Shown here: positions 1 to 7,007 of the stretch, one piece after another
How the letters are laid out: the number at the start of each line of letters is the position of its first letter
Numbering within the stretch: the stretch's first letter is position 1
Assembly: GCA_019245255.1 (NCBI GenBank)
Contig: JAFARV010000306.1
Coordinates: 1-7,395 of the forward strand
DNA length: 7,395 bases
From: Acidobacteriaceae bacterium
Lineage (GTDB): Bacteria > Acidobacteriota > Terriglobia > Bryobacterales > Bryobacteraceae
Direction of reading: 5' to 3'
The notes under the pieces: model-generated
The model's input: only the letters and a program-made list of their open reading frames with translations
Told to the model about the DNA's origin: nothing
Databases searched by the model: none
Made by a program: the position numbers and the translations under genes

Positions 1-101
1 GCCGCACCGCCGCCTGGTTCGACAAATACCTGAACCAGCCGTCCCAGCCGATCTCTACGCCTAAATCTAAGCTGAGGAGGCCGCAAGTTGTAGAGCGGTG
101 A
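1..101 (+). CDS. C-terminal end of an S9 peptidase/alpha-beta hydrolase-like protein (partial)
   Basis: Only the last 32 codons are in the window, read in the frame whose first full codon is at base 3, with a TGA stop at 99-101. The visible residues begin RTAAWFDKYLNQP. The pattern 'aWFDKYL' is typical of the very end of prolyl-oligopeptidase (S9) and related alpha/beta-hydrolase proteins, where a final helix follows the catalytic histidine. The catalytic residues themselves lie outside the window, so activity cannot be judged. The tail after this helix (about 20 residues, basic and proline-rich) is not recognisable. The gene converges on the ProS-like gene and their 3' ends overlap by 35 bases. 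The call rests on one short motif; another plus-strand frame stops at 62-64 and has no recognisable content. Confidence 0.42.
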   Translation, partial: RTAAWFDKYLNQPSQPISTPKSKLRRPQVVER

Positions 102-1563
102 CGGTTTCATGCAGTAGTACGTCGCTCGAACTGCACCTTCGGCGGTCGAACAGTTCTACTTTGCCTTCGGCCAGCTTCTTTCCGATGGTGATGCGGTAAG
201 GAATGCCGATCAGATCGGCATCCTTGAATTTCACCCCAGGGCGTTCGTCGCGATCGTCCAGCAGAGTGTCAATTCCCGCGCTGATGAAACGGCTGTAGAG
301 CAGATCCGCGCTCTCCCTCTGCAGCCCATCGTTGTAATTCGCCGGAGTGATCACGGCGGTAAATGGCGCGACTGTTGCAGGCAATGCCAGGCCGTCTCTA
401 TCGGCGAAGGTCTCGGCTAGCGCCACTAGCGTCAGGCCCACGTCGAGTTCCGAAGAAACGGCACGCGGCGCAACGGGTTCCCCATCCTCGGTCAGCACCC
501 GAACAGCGGTGTCGACTGTGCGTGTCCTGGCGATCTGGAGGCCCTCGATGAACTGCAGCGGCGCATTGCAGACAGTGCAGTGATCGCCCTCGGCTGCCCG
601 CCGGATGTCCGCGTATTCGGGATGAAAATCCTCTCCCGGTGTGACGTTTCGCAGGTGGTAATCGTCGCGATTGGCGCCCGTCATCATGTTGCGCCGCCCC
701 AGCAGCTCGTTGTCAGCGAGCACTCGAACGTTCTGGAGGCCGATAGGTCCCAACGAACCCGGGCTTGCTCCGAACCACTTGACGATCTCAGCCGGTTCCG
801 CCGCGCGCACTTCGGTACAGCCGGTCACAACTCGAAGCTTTTTTTCGCTGACCTGATGATCGCCCCTAACCAATAGCAGCAGGGGAGTTTCGTCCACAAC
901 CAGCACCAGGCTCTTCATCTGTGCCGTGTCCGGTGTACCGGTGAAGGCGCTAAGTTGAGCAATGGTTTTGATTGCGGGAGTGTGGAAGAGTTCAGGTTTG
1001 AGATCGCCTTCGGGATCGGGCGTTGTGCTCTCGGCGGAACGCGATTGCGCAAATTCGAGCTTCGCCGCGTAGCCGCATTCGCTGCAACGAACCACATCCT
1101 CGTGGCCGCTGGATGACAAGAAAATGAATTCGCGCGAGTTGGCGCTTGCATCCGCCCGAAGGCACCGCAACTCTAGCGCATCAAATGCGCGGGCGAAAGC
1201 GTCGCCCGTATCGGGTGCGCCATCGATGCTGAACGCTATGGTTTCGACGTTCGACCCGCGTACGCCGTGCCAGATCTGCGGCAGTTGGCGATAGCTGCGG
1301 ATTTCATTTCGCGCCAGTGCTTCAATCGCACGCGCCGGGGCGGCCGAAGGCAAACCGAACTCCTGCGCTCCGTCGCGCTCGAGTTCCTGCCGCACGATGG
1401 TCCGGATCCGAAGCAATGAGCGCTGCGCCAGCGGCAAATGCGCGTATGCGCCAGGGTCGAGCTGGCGTATGTACCCGGCCCGCAGCAGCAGCGCGTGTCC
1501 GGCGGTTTCGGCCTCGGCCGGAGGCTCTCGGAGGGTTGGAATGAATGAGGAACTCCAGCGCAT
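67..1563 (-). CDS. Prolyl-tRNA synthetase-like protein with degenerate catalytic core; editing and anticodon-binding domains retained
   Basis: This 498-residue protein aligns along its length with bacterial-type ProRS (E. coli about 572 aa). The start MRWSSSFIPTL matches the family N-terminus, so I reject the open extension upstream, which is antisense to glyA. Residues 25-68 keep the motif 1 region (LLLRAGYIRQL, then LPLA). After that, about 64 residues of the E. coli protein are missing: the GPTHEE (TXE) loop is gone, and the motif 2 FRDE segment is reduced to HGVRGS near residue 100. Motif 3 (GIGVTR in E. coli) reads DVGLTL at 374-379, so its ATP-binding arginine is lost, as is the GHIFxLG motif before it. 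The INS editing domain (about 173-310) is well kept, with SPGSLGP at 267-273, a Lys at 217 and a His at 303 at positions matching K279 and H369 of E. coli. CxxC pairs at 160/163 and 329/332 probably bind zinc. The anticodon-binding domain (about 398-495) is complete, with LLDDRDERPGVKFKDADLIGIP. I infer a cytoplasmic protein unable to aminoacylate but possibly able to deacylate mischarged tRNA(Pro). No clear ribosome binding site was found. Confidence 0.88.
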   Translation of the reverse strand: MRWSSSFIPTLREPPAEAETAGHALLLRAGYIRQLDPGAYAHLPLAQRSLLRIRTIVRQELERDGAQEFGLPSAAPARAIEALARNEIRSYRQLPQIWHGVRGSNVETIAFSIDGAPDTGDAFARAFDALELRCLRADASANSREFIFLSSSGHEDVVRCSECGYAAKLEFAQSRSAESTTPDPEGDLKPELFHTPAIKTIAQLSAFTGTPDTAQMKSLVLVVDETPLLLLVRGDHQVSEKKLRVVTGCTEVRAAEPAEIVKWFGASPGSLGPIGLQNVRVLADNELLGRRNMMTGANRDDYHLRNVTPGEDFHPEYADIRRAAEGDHCTVCNAPLQFIEGLQIARTRTVDTAVRVLTEDGEPVAPRAVSSELDVGLTLVALAETFADRDGLALPATVAPFTAVITPANYNDGLQRESADLLYSRFISAGIDTLLDDRDERPGVKFKDADLIGIPYRITIGKKLAEGKVELFDRRRCSSSDVLLHETVTALQLAASSA

Positions 1564-1596
1564 AGGCGGCTTGTAAGAGACAATAGTAGCGACCCC
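1564..1596. other. 33-bp divergent gap between the ProS-like gene and glyA
   Basis: The start codons of the two divergent genes are separated by only 33 bases. I see no convincing -35/-10 pair for either direction and no strong Shine-Dalgarno sequence; a weak AAGAGA at 1575-1580 lies too far from the glyA ATG to be convincing. Any promoter must extend into the 5' coding part of the opposite gene, so the two transcripts may overlap at their 5' ends. Confidence 0.5.
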
Positions 1597-2880
1597 ATGA
1601 ACAAACAGCAGCGAATGGCAAGGCCATTGTCCGAAGTAGACCCGGTGATCTTCGACGCGATTCAGCGTGAAGTCGAGCGGCAGAATACGCGCCTCGAACT
1701 GATCGCCAGCGAGAATTTCACCTCCGAAGCAGTGCTCGAGGCCACCGGCAGCGTATTTACCAATAAGTACGCGGAAGGTTATCCCGGCAAACGCTACTAC
1801 GGTGGCTGCGAGTTTGCCGATATTGTCGAGAACACAGCTCGTGATCGCGCTAAAAAACTGTTCAACGCCGAGCATGCCAACGTTCAGCCGCATTCGGGCT
1901 CACAGGCGAACGAAGCTGCCTACGCCTCCGTCCTGCAACCCGGCGACACCATTCTGGGAATGAATCTCGCTCACGGAGGCCATCTCACGCATGGCCATCC
2001 GTTGAACTTTTCGGGCAAGCTGTACAAAGTCGTCGCGTACGGCGTTCGCAAAGACGACGAGCTGATCGACTACGATGAAGTGGCGCGTCTCGCCGAAGAG
2101 CATAAACCGAAGGCCATCATAGCCGGCGCCAGCGCGTACTCTCGCGTCATCGACTTCGCCAGGTTTCGCCGGATCGCGGACTCCGTTGGCGCGGTCTTTA
2201 TCGTTGACATGGCGCACTACTCCGGCCTCATTGCAGCCGGTCTATATCCAAATCCGTGCGAACAAGCAGACATCGTCACTTCGACCACGCACAAAACGCT
2301 TCGTGGCCCCCGCGCCGGAATCGTTCTGTGTAAAGAAAAATTCGCGGCACCAGTTGATAAAGCCGTTTTCCCCGGCGCGCAAGGCGGTCCTTTGGTTCAC
2401 GTGATCGCTGCCAAGGCCGTCTGCTTGCTCGAGGCCGCTACGGAGGAGTTCCGCACCTATCAACAACAGGTGTTGGCGAATGCGCGAGGCTTGGCGAGCG
2501 CGCTCCAGGAGGAAGGCTTCCGCGTCGTCAGCGGCGGCACCGACTCTCACATGTTCCTCATCGACGTGTTCGCGAAGGGCTTGAAGGGCAAGGAGGCCGA
2601 AAAAGCGCTCGATGAGGCTTACATTACGGCTAACAAGAACGCGATCCCGTTCGATACAAATCCTCCGCTGAACCCAAGCGGAATCCGGCTCGGCAGTCCC
2701 GCGGTAACCACGCGCGGTTTCCGCGAAGCCGAGATGAAAGAGGTTGGCCGACTCATCGCGCAAGTGCTGGATAACGTGAAGTCTGAGGCTGTATTCGCCG
2801 AGGCGCGCAAGCGAGTAGCTGTTCTAAGTGACAAGTTCCCGCTCTATCCGTGGAAACAACCCGCGTCGACTTTAGCTTGA
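1597..2880 (+). CDS. glyA: Serine hydroxymethyltransferase
   Basis: This is a PLP-dependent cytosolic enzyme that converts serine and tetrahydrofolate to glycine and 5,10-methylene-tetrahydrofolate, the main source of one-carbon units. The 427-residue length is normal for the family (E. coli 417). Diagnostic blocks occur in order: LELIASENF (34-41), NKYAEGYPGKRYYGG (56-70), PHSGSQAN (98-105), LAHGGHLTHG (124-133), VDMAHYSG (203-210), the PLP-lysine block STTHKTLRGPRAG with Lys 233, FPGAQGGP (258-265), and SGIRLGSPA (361-369) with Arg 363 for substrate carboxylate binding. The usual DMAHIAG is DMAHYSG here, a mild variation. A second ATG at 1615 (MARPLSEVD) is an alternative start; neither has a good ribosome binding site, and the upstream one is kept because it is in frame and open. 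The gene is divergent from the ProS-like gene and convergent with the next gene, overlapping it by 9 bases. Nothing suggests impaired function. Confidence 0.97.
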   Translation: MNKQQRMARPLSEVDPVIFDAIQREVERQNTRLELIASENFTSEAVLEATGSVFTNKYAEGYPGKRYYGGCEFADIVENTARDRAKKLFNAEHANVQPHSGSQANEAAYASVLQPGDTILGMNLAHGGHLTHGHPLNFSGKLYKVVAYGVRKDDELIDYDEVARLAEEHKPKAIIAGASAYSRVIDFARFRRIADSVGAVFIVDMAHYSGLIAAGLYPNPCEQADIVTSTTHKTLRGPRAGIVLCKEKFAAPVDKAVFPGAQGGPLVHVIAAKAVCLLEAATEEFRTYQQQVLANARGLASALQEEGFRVVSGGTDSHMFLIDVFAKGLKGKEAEKALDEAYITANKNAIPFDTNPPLNPSGIRLGSPAVTTRGFREAEMKEVGRLIAQVLDNVKSEAVFAEARKRVAVLSDKFPLYPWKQPASTLA

Positions 2881-4656
2881 GGCGCGGAAATGGGTTCGTT
2901 GTTCGATTTCTGCCGGCTTTAAGGTCCAGACGAAGCCGCTGTCTCCGGCAGGCCGCGATTTCGGGAGCAGCGTACCCGCGCCGCTGAACTCGTAACTCAT
3001 CCTGATGTTGAGTTTTGCTCCGGGCGATGGATTCAAAACGGCTTGGGCCATCAGTTTGAGAAACTGAGCCGGGTTCAGCATGGCCCCATTAACCGGGATA
3101 CCGATAGGGATGGTGTTCTTAGGAACCGCGCCGGGACTCTGGTCGTGCAGTTCCTTCGCGAGAGCGGCCGCGATGCGCGCCACAGCATCGACGGAAATTT
3201 CTCCTTCGTTCGGTCCATGACCCGTAAGCACTCGGATCGGGCCATAGACGGGAGTTACTTTCACGGAATCGGGAAGCTTGCCTGTGCGATGAAATTCGGC
3301 AAGAGCATCGGCCAGCATCTGAAATTCTTCGGCCATTGAAAGATAGTGGCCGTCGATGCGATCGATCGCGGGCGGGAAAGTATCGTTACCCCAGCGCTCC
3401 AGATATTCGGTCAGGGCGCTGCGGAGGCCCGCCATGGAAATAGTGAATCCGGTGCCCGGCGCGACCATGGCGGATAGGTCGGTACTTGAAACAAAGCGGC
3501 TTCCCGGATCGGCCGGCATCAGATCGTCGGTCAGCCATTTCAGAAGGCTCTCTTCGCGCGCATAAGCCGCGTCCACTTCGTTAGTGCGCCGCAACGCGTC
3601 CTTGGGTAAGTTTGGGCTCTGAACGTGTTCGTAAGCGTATTTCAATGGAGGGTAACTCAGTCCGTGAGTAAATTCTGGCGTCAGATAATTCTGTTCACTC
3701 GCAAGCTCGACCTGTACAACGTGGATAGTCGAGCGGCCCGCATGATCAACGAGCTTCTTCATGGCCTCCACGCCATCATGCGCCTGCACCAAACGAATAG
3801 TTTCGCTCGCTTCGGAAACCCGCAGGACGTTGTCTTGCCAGTAAAGTTCAGGGGCTGTGTTCGGCATCGGGCTGATCGCGTGACCGAAATCGGCGCGCCC
3901 TATGCCGAATCCCGGCAGGTGAGCGACATTGGCATCGAGAATTCCGATCATGATCGCTTTGGAATGCGCAGCCTCGAGAAGCGTGACCGCTTCCGTGTCA
4001 TCGCCCACTTCGTAGGTCATTCCACTGGGCGCAGGCATGACAACCGGGGCCAAGCCTGGCTCCGCTTTCGTAACGGAGCCGTTGAACATACCTCCGGGGC
4101 CGTATTTCATGAGAGGGATCAGCCCCGCGATGCAAGCCGGCTCACCGAACACGGTCCGCACCTCTTTCAAACCGCCGGGTTTACCGCGTTCCCACGCGCC
4201 GGTTAGAGGGTCGCGCGCTTCGTTGAGAAAACTGTCTTCCGCAGTTTTGCGCAGCAGCCATCGCTGCTCCGGCGTACTGCTTTCCGTCAGGTCTACAGTC
4301 GGACGATTCGAATACGTCGGCTCGTCAAATCCGTCGTAGCCGACTTCGATAATGCCACGTTGCACGTAAGTCTTGACGAAATCGACAATGTGGGTCTGCT
4401 TGTTCCGCTGAACCAGCGCCTGGCTGAGCGCTCCGGAGAAGAAAACGGTCGCTGAGACGTGAGCCTCCGGGCTCTCTTTGCGGTAGCGCTCCAAAAGTGG
4501 TAACAGGCGGCGCAACTGGTCTTCGGAGACGTCGATGTTCACGTGATCCGTGACATGCGCGCGCAGGTAGATGTAAAGGGATTCCTTTGCTGGATTGGAT
4601 TCAGCTAACAGTGAATAGCCGGCAGCCAGTAGCAAGAGGACAAAGATACTTCTCAT
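2872..4656 (-). CDS. Secreted protein of unknown function: deacetylase-like N-terminal half, helical repeats in C-terminal half
   Basis: The 594-residue protein starts with a signal peptide (MRSIFVLLLLAAGYSLLAES, cleavage probably near residue 20), so it should act outside the cytoplasm. Residues 25-115 resemble the first half of a NodB/polysaccharide-deacetylase barrel: a strand (LYIYLRAHV), a helix, VSATVFFSG at 67-75, a helix, then RGIIEVGYDGFDEPTY at 100-115, where the family usually has 'GHEIGNHT'. The canonical metal-binding Asp-Asp and HxxxH motifs are not evident, although DHVNID at 37-42 and DGFDEP at 108-113 could supply ligands, so enzymatic activity is uncertain. Residues about 404-542 contain three to four degenerate repeats of an amphipathic helix followed by a GxxP turn and a short strand; the clearest is MAEEFQMLADALAEF then GKLPDSVKV. 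They recall pseudomurein-binding-type (PMBR) repeats, a resemblance from memory only. The gene lies 39 bp downstream of the PKD/toroid gene, same strand. A GGAG lies about 16 bases before the ATG, too far for a good ribosome binding site. Function is unassigned. Confidence 0.8.
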   Translation of the reverse strand: MRSIFVLLLLAAGYSLLAESNPAKESLYIYLRAHVTDHVNIDVSEDQLRRLLPLLERYRKESPEAHVSATVFFSGALSQALVQRNKQTHIVDFVKTYVQRGIIEVGYDGFDEPTYSNRPTVDLTESSTPEQRWLLRKTAEDSFLNEARDPLTGAWERGKPGGLKEVRTVFGEPACIAGLIPLMKYGPGGMFNGSVTKAEPGLAPVVMPAPSGMTYEVGDDTEAVTLLEAAHSKAIMIGILDANVAHLPGFGIGRADFGHAISPMPNTAPELYWQDNVLRVSEASETIRLVQAHDGVEAMKKLVDHAGRSTIHVVQVELASEQNYLTPEFTHGLSYPPLKYAYEHVQSPNLPKDALRRTNEVDAAYAREESLLKWLTDDLMPADPGSRFVSSTDLSAMVAPGTGFTISMAGLRSALTEYLERWGNDTFPPAIDRIDGHYLSMAEEFQMLADALAEFHRTGKLPDSVKVTPVYGPIRVLTGHGPNEGEISVDAVARIAAALAKELHDQSPGAVPKNTIPIGIPVNGAMLNPAQFLKLMAQAVLNPSPGAKLNIRMSYEFSGAGTLLPKSRPAGDSGFVWTLKPAEIEQRTHFRASS

Positions 4657-4695
4657 GGCGACGACTTAGAAGCTCCGAAAGGTCAAATTGTGCAC

Positions 4696-6975
4696 TTATT
4701 GCGGTATCTTGATGCTCGCCTGGTTCGATTGGCAAACTTCGGCCGAGCCGATTTGTGGAAGCACGACATAGTAGTAAGTGCTCCCGTTACTCAACCCGCT
4801 GGTTCGGTCGACGAAAGTCGTGCCAGAGGAGCTTCCAACGGAAGTATATGGTCCTCCCAGAGTGGAACTCCTGGCGACTACATAGGATGTGGCGTTGGCC
4901 TGGTTGGTCCAGGTTAGCGTGACAGAAGGCGGGCCGCTCCCGGAAGGCGCACCCCTGCCGACCAGGTTTTTAACGCATGAAACGAATACGGTCTGCTGCA
5001 GCATAATGAGTGCCCAGGAGGTTTCGTATGCTGCCTGAGTGCTGTAACTGATGTAATAAGTATTTCCAAACCAATGTCCGTCAAAGGTCCCATAAACAGG
5101 CTTGGATTGATAGGATACAAGCGTCTGCGCGACGCCGTCGCAAGGATCTTTCCCGCCGTTGGCTGCCGACAACGCTGCGTACCAGTCAATTGAGTTAGCC
5201 GGAACATTGGGATTACCGGTAAATACGTTTGGCGTTTCCGTCCTAAGATATTGGATGGGCGCGAGCGAGCCTCCGGCATTGTGGAGCAGCATGGACTTAG
5301 TGAACGAGTACAGCCCATACATGTAAGCTCTCGGCGCATTGACAACCTGATTGTAGGGGCTAACAGCATTGCAGAAGTTATCCGCATAGTACGTTTCGGT
5401 GGTGTTCCAGCGCTGATCGAAATCTGTGGTGGCATCTCCGAAAGCGGTGTTATGACTCCGGCCAACCCCATCCATCGCCATCTGAACCATGGCCGATGGC
5501 GTGACGGCAAACGGTCCGGCGGCATTAGAATACCGAAGCGAACCGCGGTATCCGTAGGCCCCTAAATTGTCGCCGCCCTTCGAATAGGGATCTGGTCCGG
5601 TGGGGGCAGACTCCTGCAGATCCTGAGCATTCGTGATCCACACTTGGTTGAAATCGGTAACACTTGCGGGAAGGGTAAGGCCAAATCCCCGGAAACCGGA
5701 AATAAAACCGATCGCTGCCCATTGCGATGTCGAGTTATCGTCACCTTGCTGCGGGCCGTATAACCACGCGCCTCCCTGAGACTGGTTAGTGCCTCTCGCA
5801 TAGCCGCGATCTACGTCGTAATCATCGAAGTACTGGGAATACCCATAAAAGTCCATAATGTCTTGGACAATAGTGGCAAAGGTATCGCCGGCGTAATTTC
5901 CGGTCTGAGCCACGGCGTTCGGAGTTCCGGTGGCTACTAGTGCGTCGAGGAATGGAGATGTAGTATAGCTGTACTCACCAGAGCCGTCCATGCTATATGC
6001 CATCAATCCATTCCCGTTTCCGTCATAAGTAACTTTGCAGGGTGGACTGGTGCAGGCAGTAGCGGACGGATTGTAATAGTGCCGGCCGCCGTGGCCTGTG
6101 CAGGCTCCGGCATCGGACGTTTGGGGAAGAGTATGGTCGGCGCAAGTGTAATTCTGTTTGGCTGGATCGTAGTTGTATGTAACCGGAAGGTTCTTTTCGT
6201 TAGCGATGAACAAGGTCATTCTCGCCAGACCGCGAGCAACGTCGTCGGAATAGGGATCGGTTGAGGGTCCGTTCTGCAAATGACCATTGACCTCGAACGC
6301 CTGAACATTCGATGCGTCGATAGAGCCATACGCGCCACAGTCCCAAGCGTTGCCCTTTACTGTAGGACACGGCGAAGAGCCCGGTTGGCCATCCCAACCA
6401 CCCCAGCTTACGGTCTTACCGCCCGCGGTCGAGGTACTCCGCCACATCGTCTGATGCATGTACCAGAGACCCCAGTCGATCGCAACGTTCACTCGCGAGG
6501 CGAGGCATACAGGCCGATTGGCACTGTCTAACTTTGTGCAGTCGTTCGATTCCTGAATGACGTAGTAATTCGCGCTCCCGTTGGTACTCGTCGTGGTATC
6601 CGTTACGGTTACAGTAGCGGTCCAGATGGTTCCCACGGCGGCGCTGGCCGGATATTGGTGAGTTGTTGAAATGTCATAGGGGTTGGTCAGAGCAAAAGTG
6701 GCGTCGGGACTTCCGTCACCGAAATGCCAATCAACCATAAACTTATCTGACGATCCGACCGCGCTGGGGACAGTTGCTCCCATGATGATTGTCGATTCGG
6801 TAGTCGAATTGATGGGGTAACTCGTGTGGGGTGTCGTGGGCGCCGTGCGGCAACTTGGATCCGGGCAGGGATCCCACGGAACCGTTAACACGGTCACTGC
6901 CCCGAAAACGTGCTGGGCCGTAAGCAGCGAGAAAACCATGCCGCTTCCGAGAATGGATAGACAACGATGTGTCAT
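4696..6975 (-). CDS. Secreted multidomain protein: PKD, alpha/alpha-toroid-like core, fibronectin type III
   Basis: The 759-residue protein has an N-terminal signal peptide (hydrophobic LSILGSGMVFSLLTA, cleavage probably near FGA at 24-26). A PKD domain spans about 60-138, with FMVDWHFGDGSPD at 79-91 and TATVTVTD at 119-126. The core (about 160-668) contains repeated helix-pair units like those of prenyltransferase/squalene-cyclase toroids: AIDWGLWYMHQT (165-176), GLMAYSMDGSGEYSYTTS (323-340), QSQGGAWLYGPQQGDDNSTSQ (398-418), AYGYRG with TPSAMVQMA (473-500), and YETSWALIMLQQ (650-661). QSQGGAW fits the QW signature QxxxGxW. No cyclase DxDD motif in the right context was found. A C-terminal FN3 domain covers about 682-757 (VTLTWT, TSYVVARSS, GSTYYYVVLP). 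Fourteen cysteines follow the signal peptide, consistent with disulfides in an exported protein. The start has a strong ribosome binding site. It ends in IKIPQ without a sorting signal. A polysaccharide- or surface-related role is only a guess; no enzyme family can be assigned. Confidence 0.83.
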   Translation of the reverse strand: MTHRCLSILGSGMVFSLLTAQHVFGAVTVLTVPWDPCPDPSCRTAPTTPHTSYPINSTTESTIIMGATVPSAVGSSDKFMVDWHFGDGSPDATFALTNPYDISTTHQYPASAAVGTIWTATVTVTDTTTSTNGSANYYVIQESNDCTKLDSANRPVCLASRVNVAIDWGLWYMHQTMWRSTSTAGGKTVSWGGWDGQPGSSPCPTVKGNAWDCGAYGSIDASNVQAFEVNGHLQNGPSTDPYSDDVARGLARMTLFIANEKNLPVTYNYDPAKQNYTCADHTLPQTSDAGACTGHGGRHYYNPSATACTSPPCKVTYDGNGNGLMAYSMDGSGEYSYTTSPFLDALVATGTPNAVAQTGNYAGDTFATIVQDIMDFYGYSQYFDDYDVDRGYARGTNQSQGGAWLYGPQQGDDNSTSQWAAIGFISGFRGFGLTLPASVTDFNQVWITNAQDLQESAPTGPDPYSKGGDNLGAYGYRGSLRYSNAAGPFAVTPSAMVQMAMDGVGRSHNTAFGDATTDFDQRWNTTETYYADNFCNAVSPYNQVVNAPRAYMYGLYSFTKSMLLHNAGGSLAPIQYLRTETPNVFTGNPNVPANSIDWYAALSAANGGKDPCDGVAQTLVSYQSKPVYGTFDGHWFGNTYYISYSTQAAYETSWALIMLQQTVFVSCVKNLVGRGAPSGSGPPSVTLTWTNQANATSYVVARSSTLGGPYTSVGSSSGTTFVDRTSGLSNGSTYYYVVLPQIGSAEVCQSNQASIKIPQ

Positions 6976-6980
6976 CTGTT

Positions 6981-6987
6981 TCCTCCT
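6981..6987 (-). promoter_or_regulatory. Strong Shine-Dalgarno sequence for the PKD/toroid gene
   Basis: On the minus strand AGGAGGA lies five bases before the ATG at 6975 (AGGAGGAAACAGATG). This fixes the start of the 759-residue protein and is the only near-consensus ribosome binding site in the window, suggesting efficient translation even if the gene is co-transcribed with the one upstream. Confidence 0.85.
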
Positions 6988-7007
6988 GGCGAATCTTTTT
7001 TGCAGAA

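Noticed and set aside
67..1563. ProS-like gene as a decaying pseudogene
   Set aside because: There are no frameshifts or internal stops, and the editing and anticodon-binding domains remain well conserved, which argues for a maintained protein; very recent loss of constraint cannot be fully excluded.
1534..1596. Possible -35/-10 elements for glyA (TTGGAA at 1536-1541 and AT-containing hexamers near 1560-1585)
   Set aside because: The second hexamer matches the consensus poorly at the needed spacing, so a promoter call cannot be supported.
1564..1893. 110-residue N-terminal extension of the ProS-like frame
   Set aside because: It is antisense to the conserved 5' part of glyA, resembles nothing in ProRS, and the family N-terminus (MRWSSSFIPTL) begins exactly at the ATG at 1563.
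2242..2763. 173-codon minus-strand open frame inside glyA
   Set aside because: It is fully antisense to a well-conserved enzyme, with no recognisable domain or ribosome binding site; it is a codon-bias shadow. The same holds for the 105-codon frame at 1900-2217.
3625..4206. 193-codon plus-strand open frame opposite the 594-residue gene
   Set aside because: Its composition is that of a random shadow (many Arg, Phe and His, no domain), while the opposing frame has a signal peptide, a coherent fold pattern and repeats.
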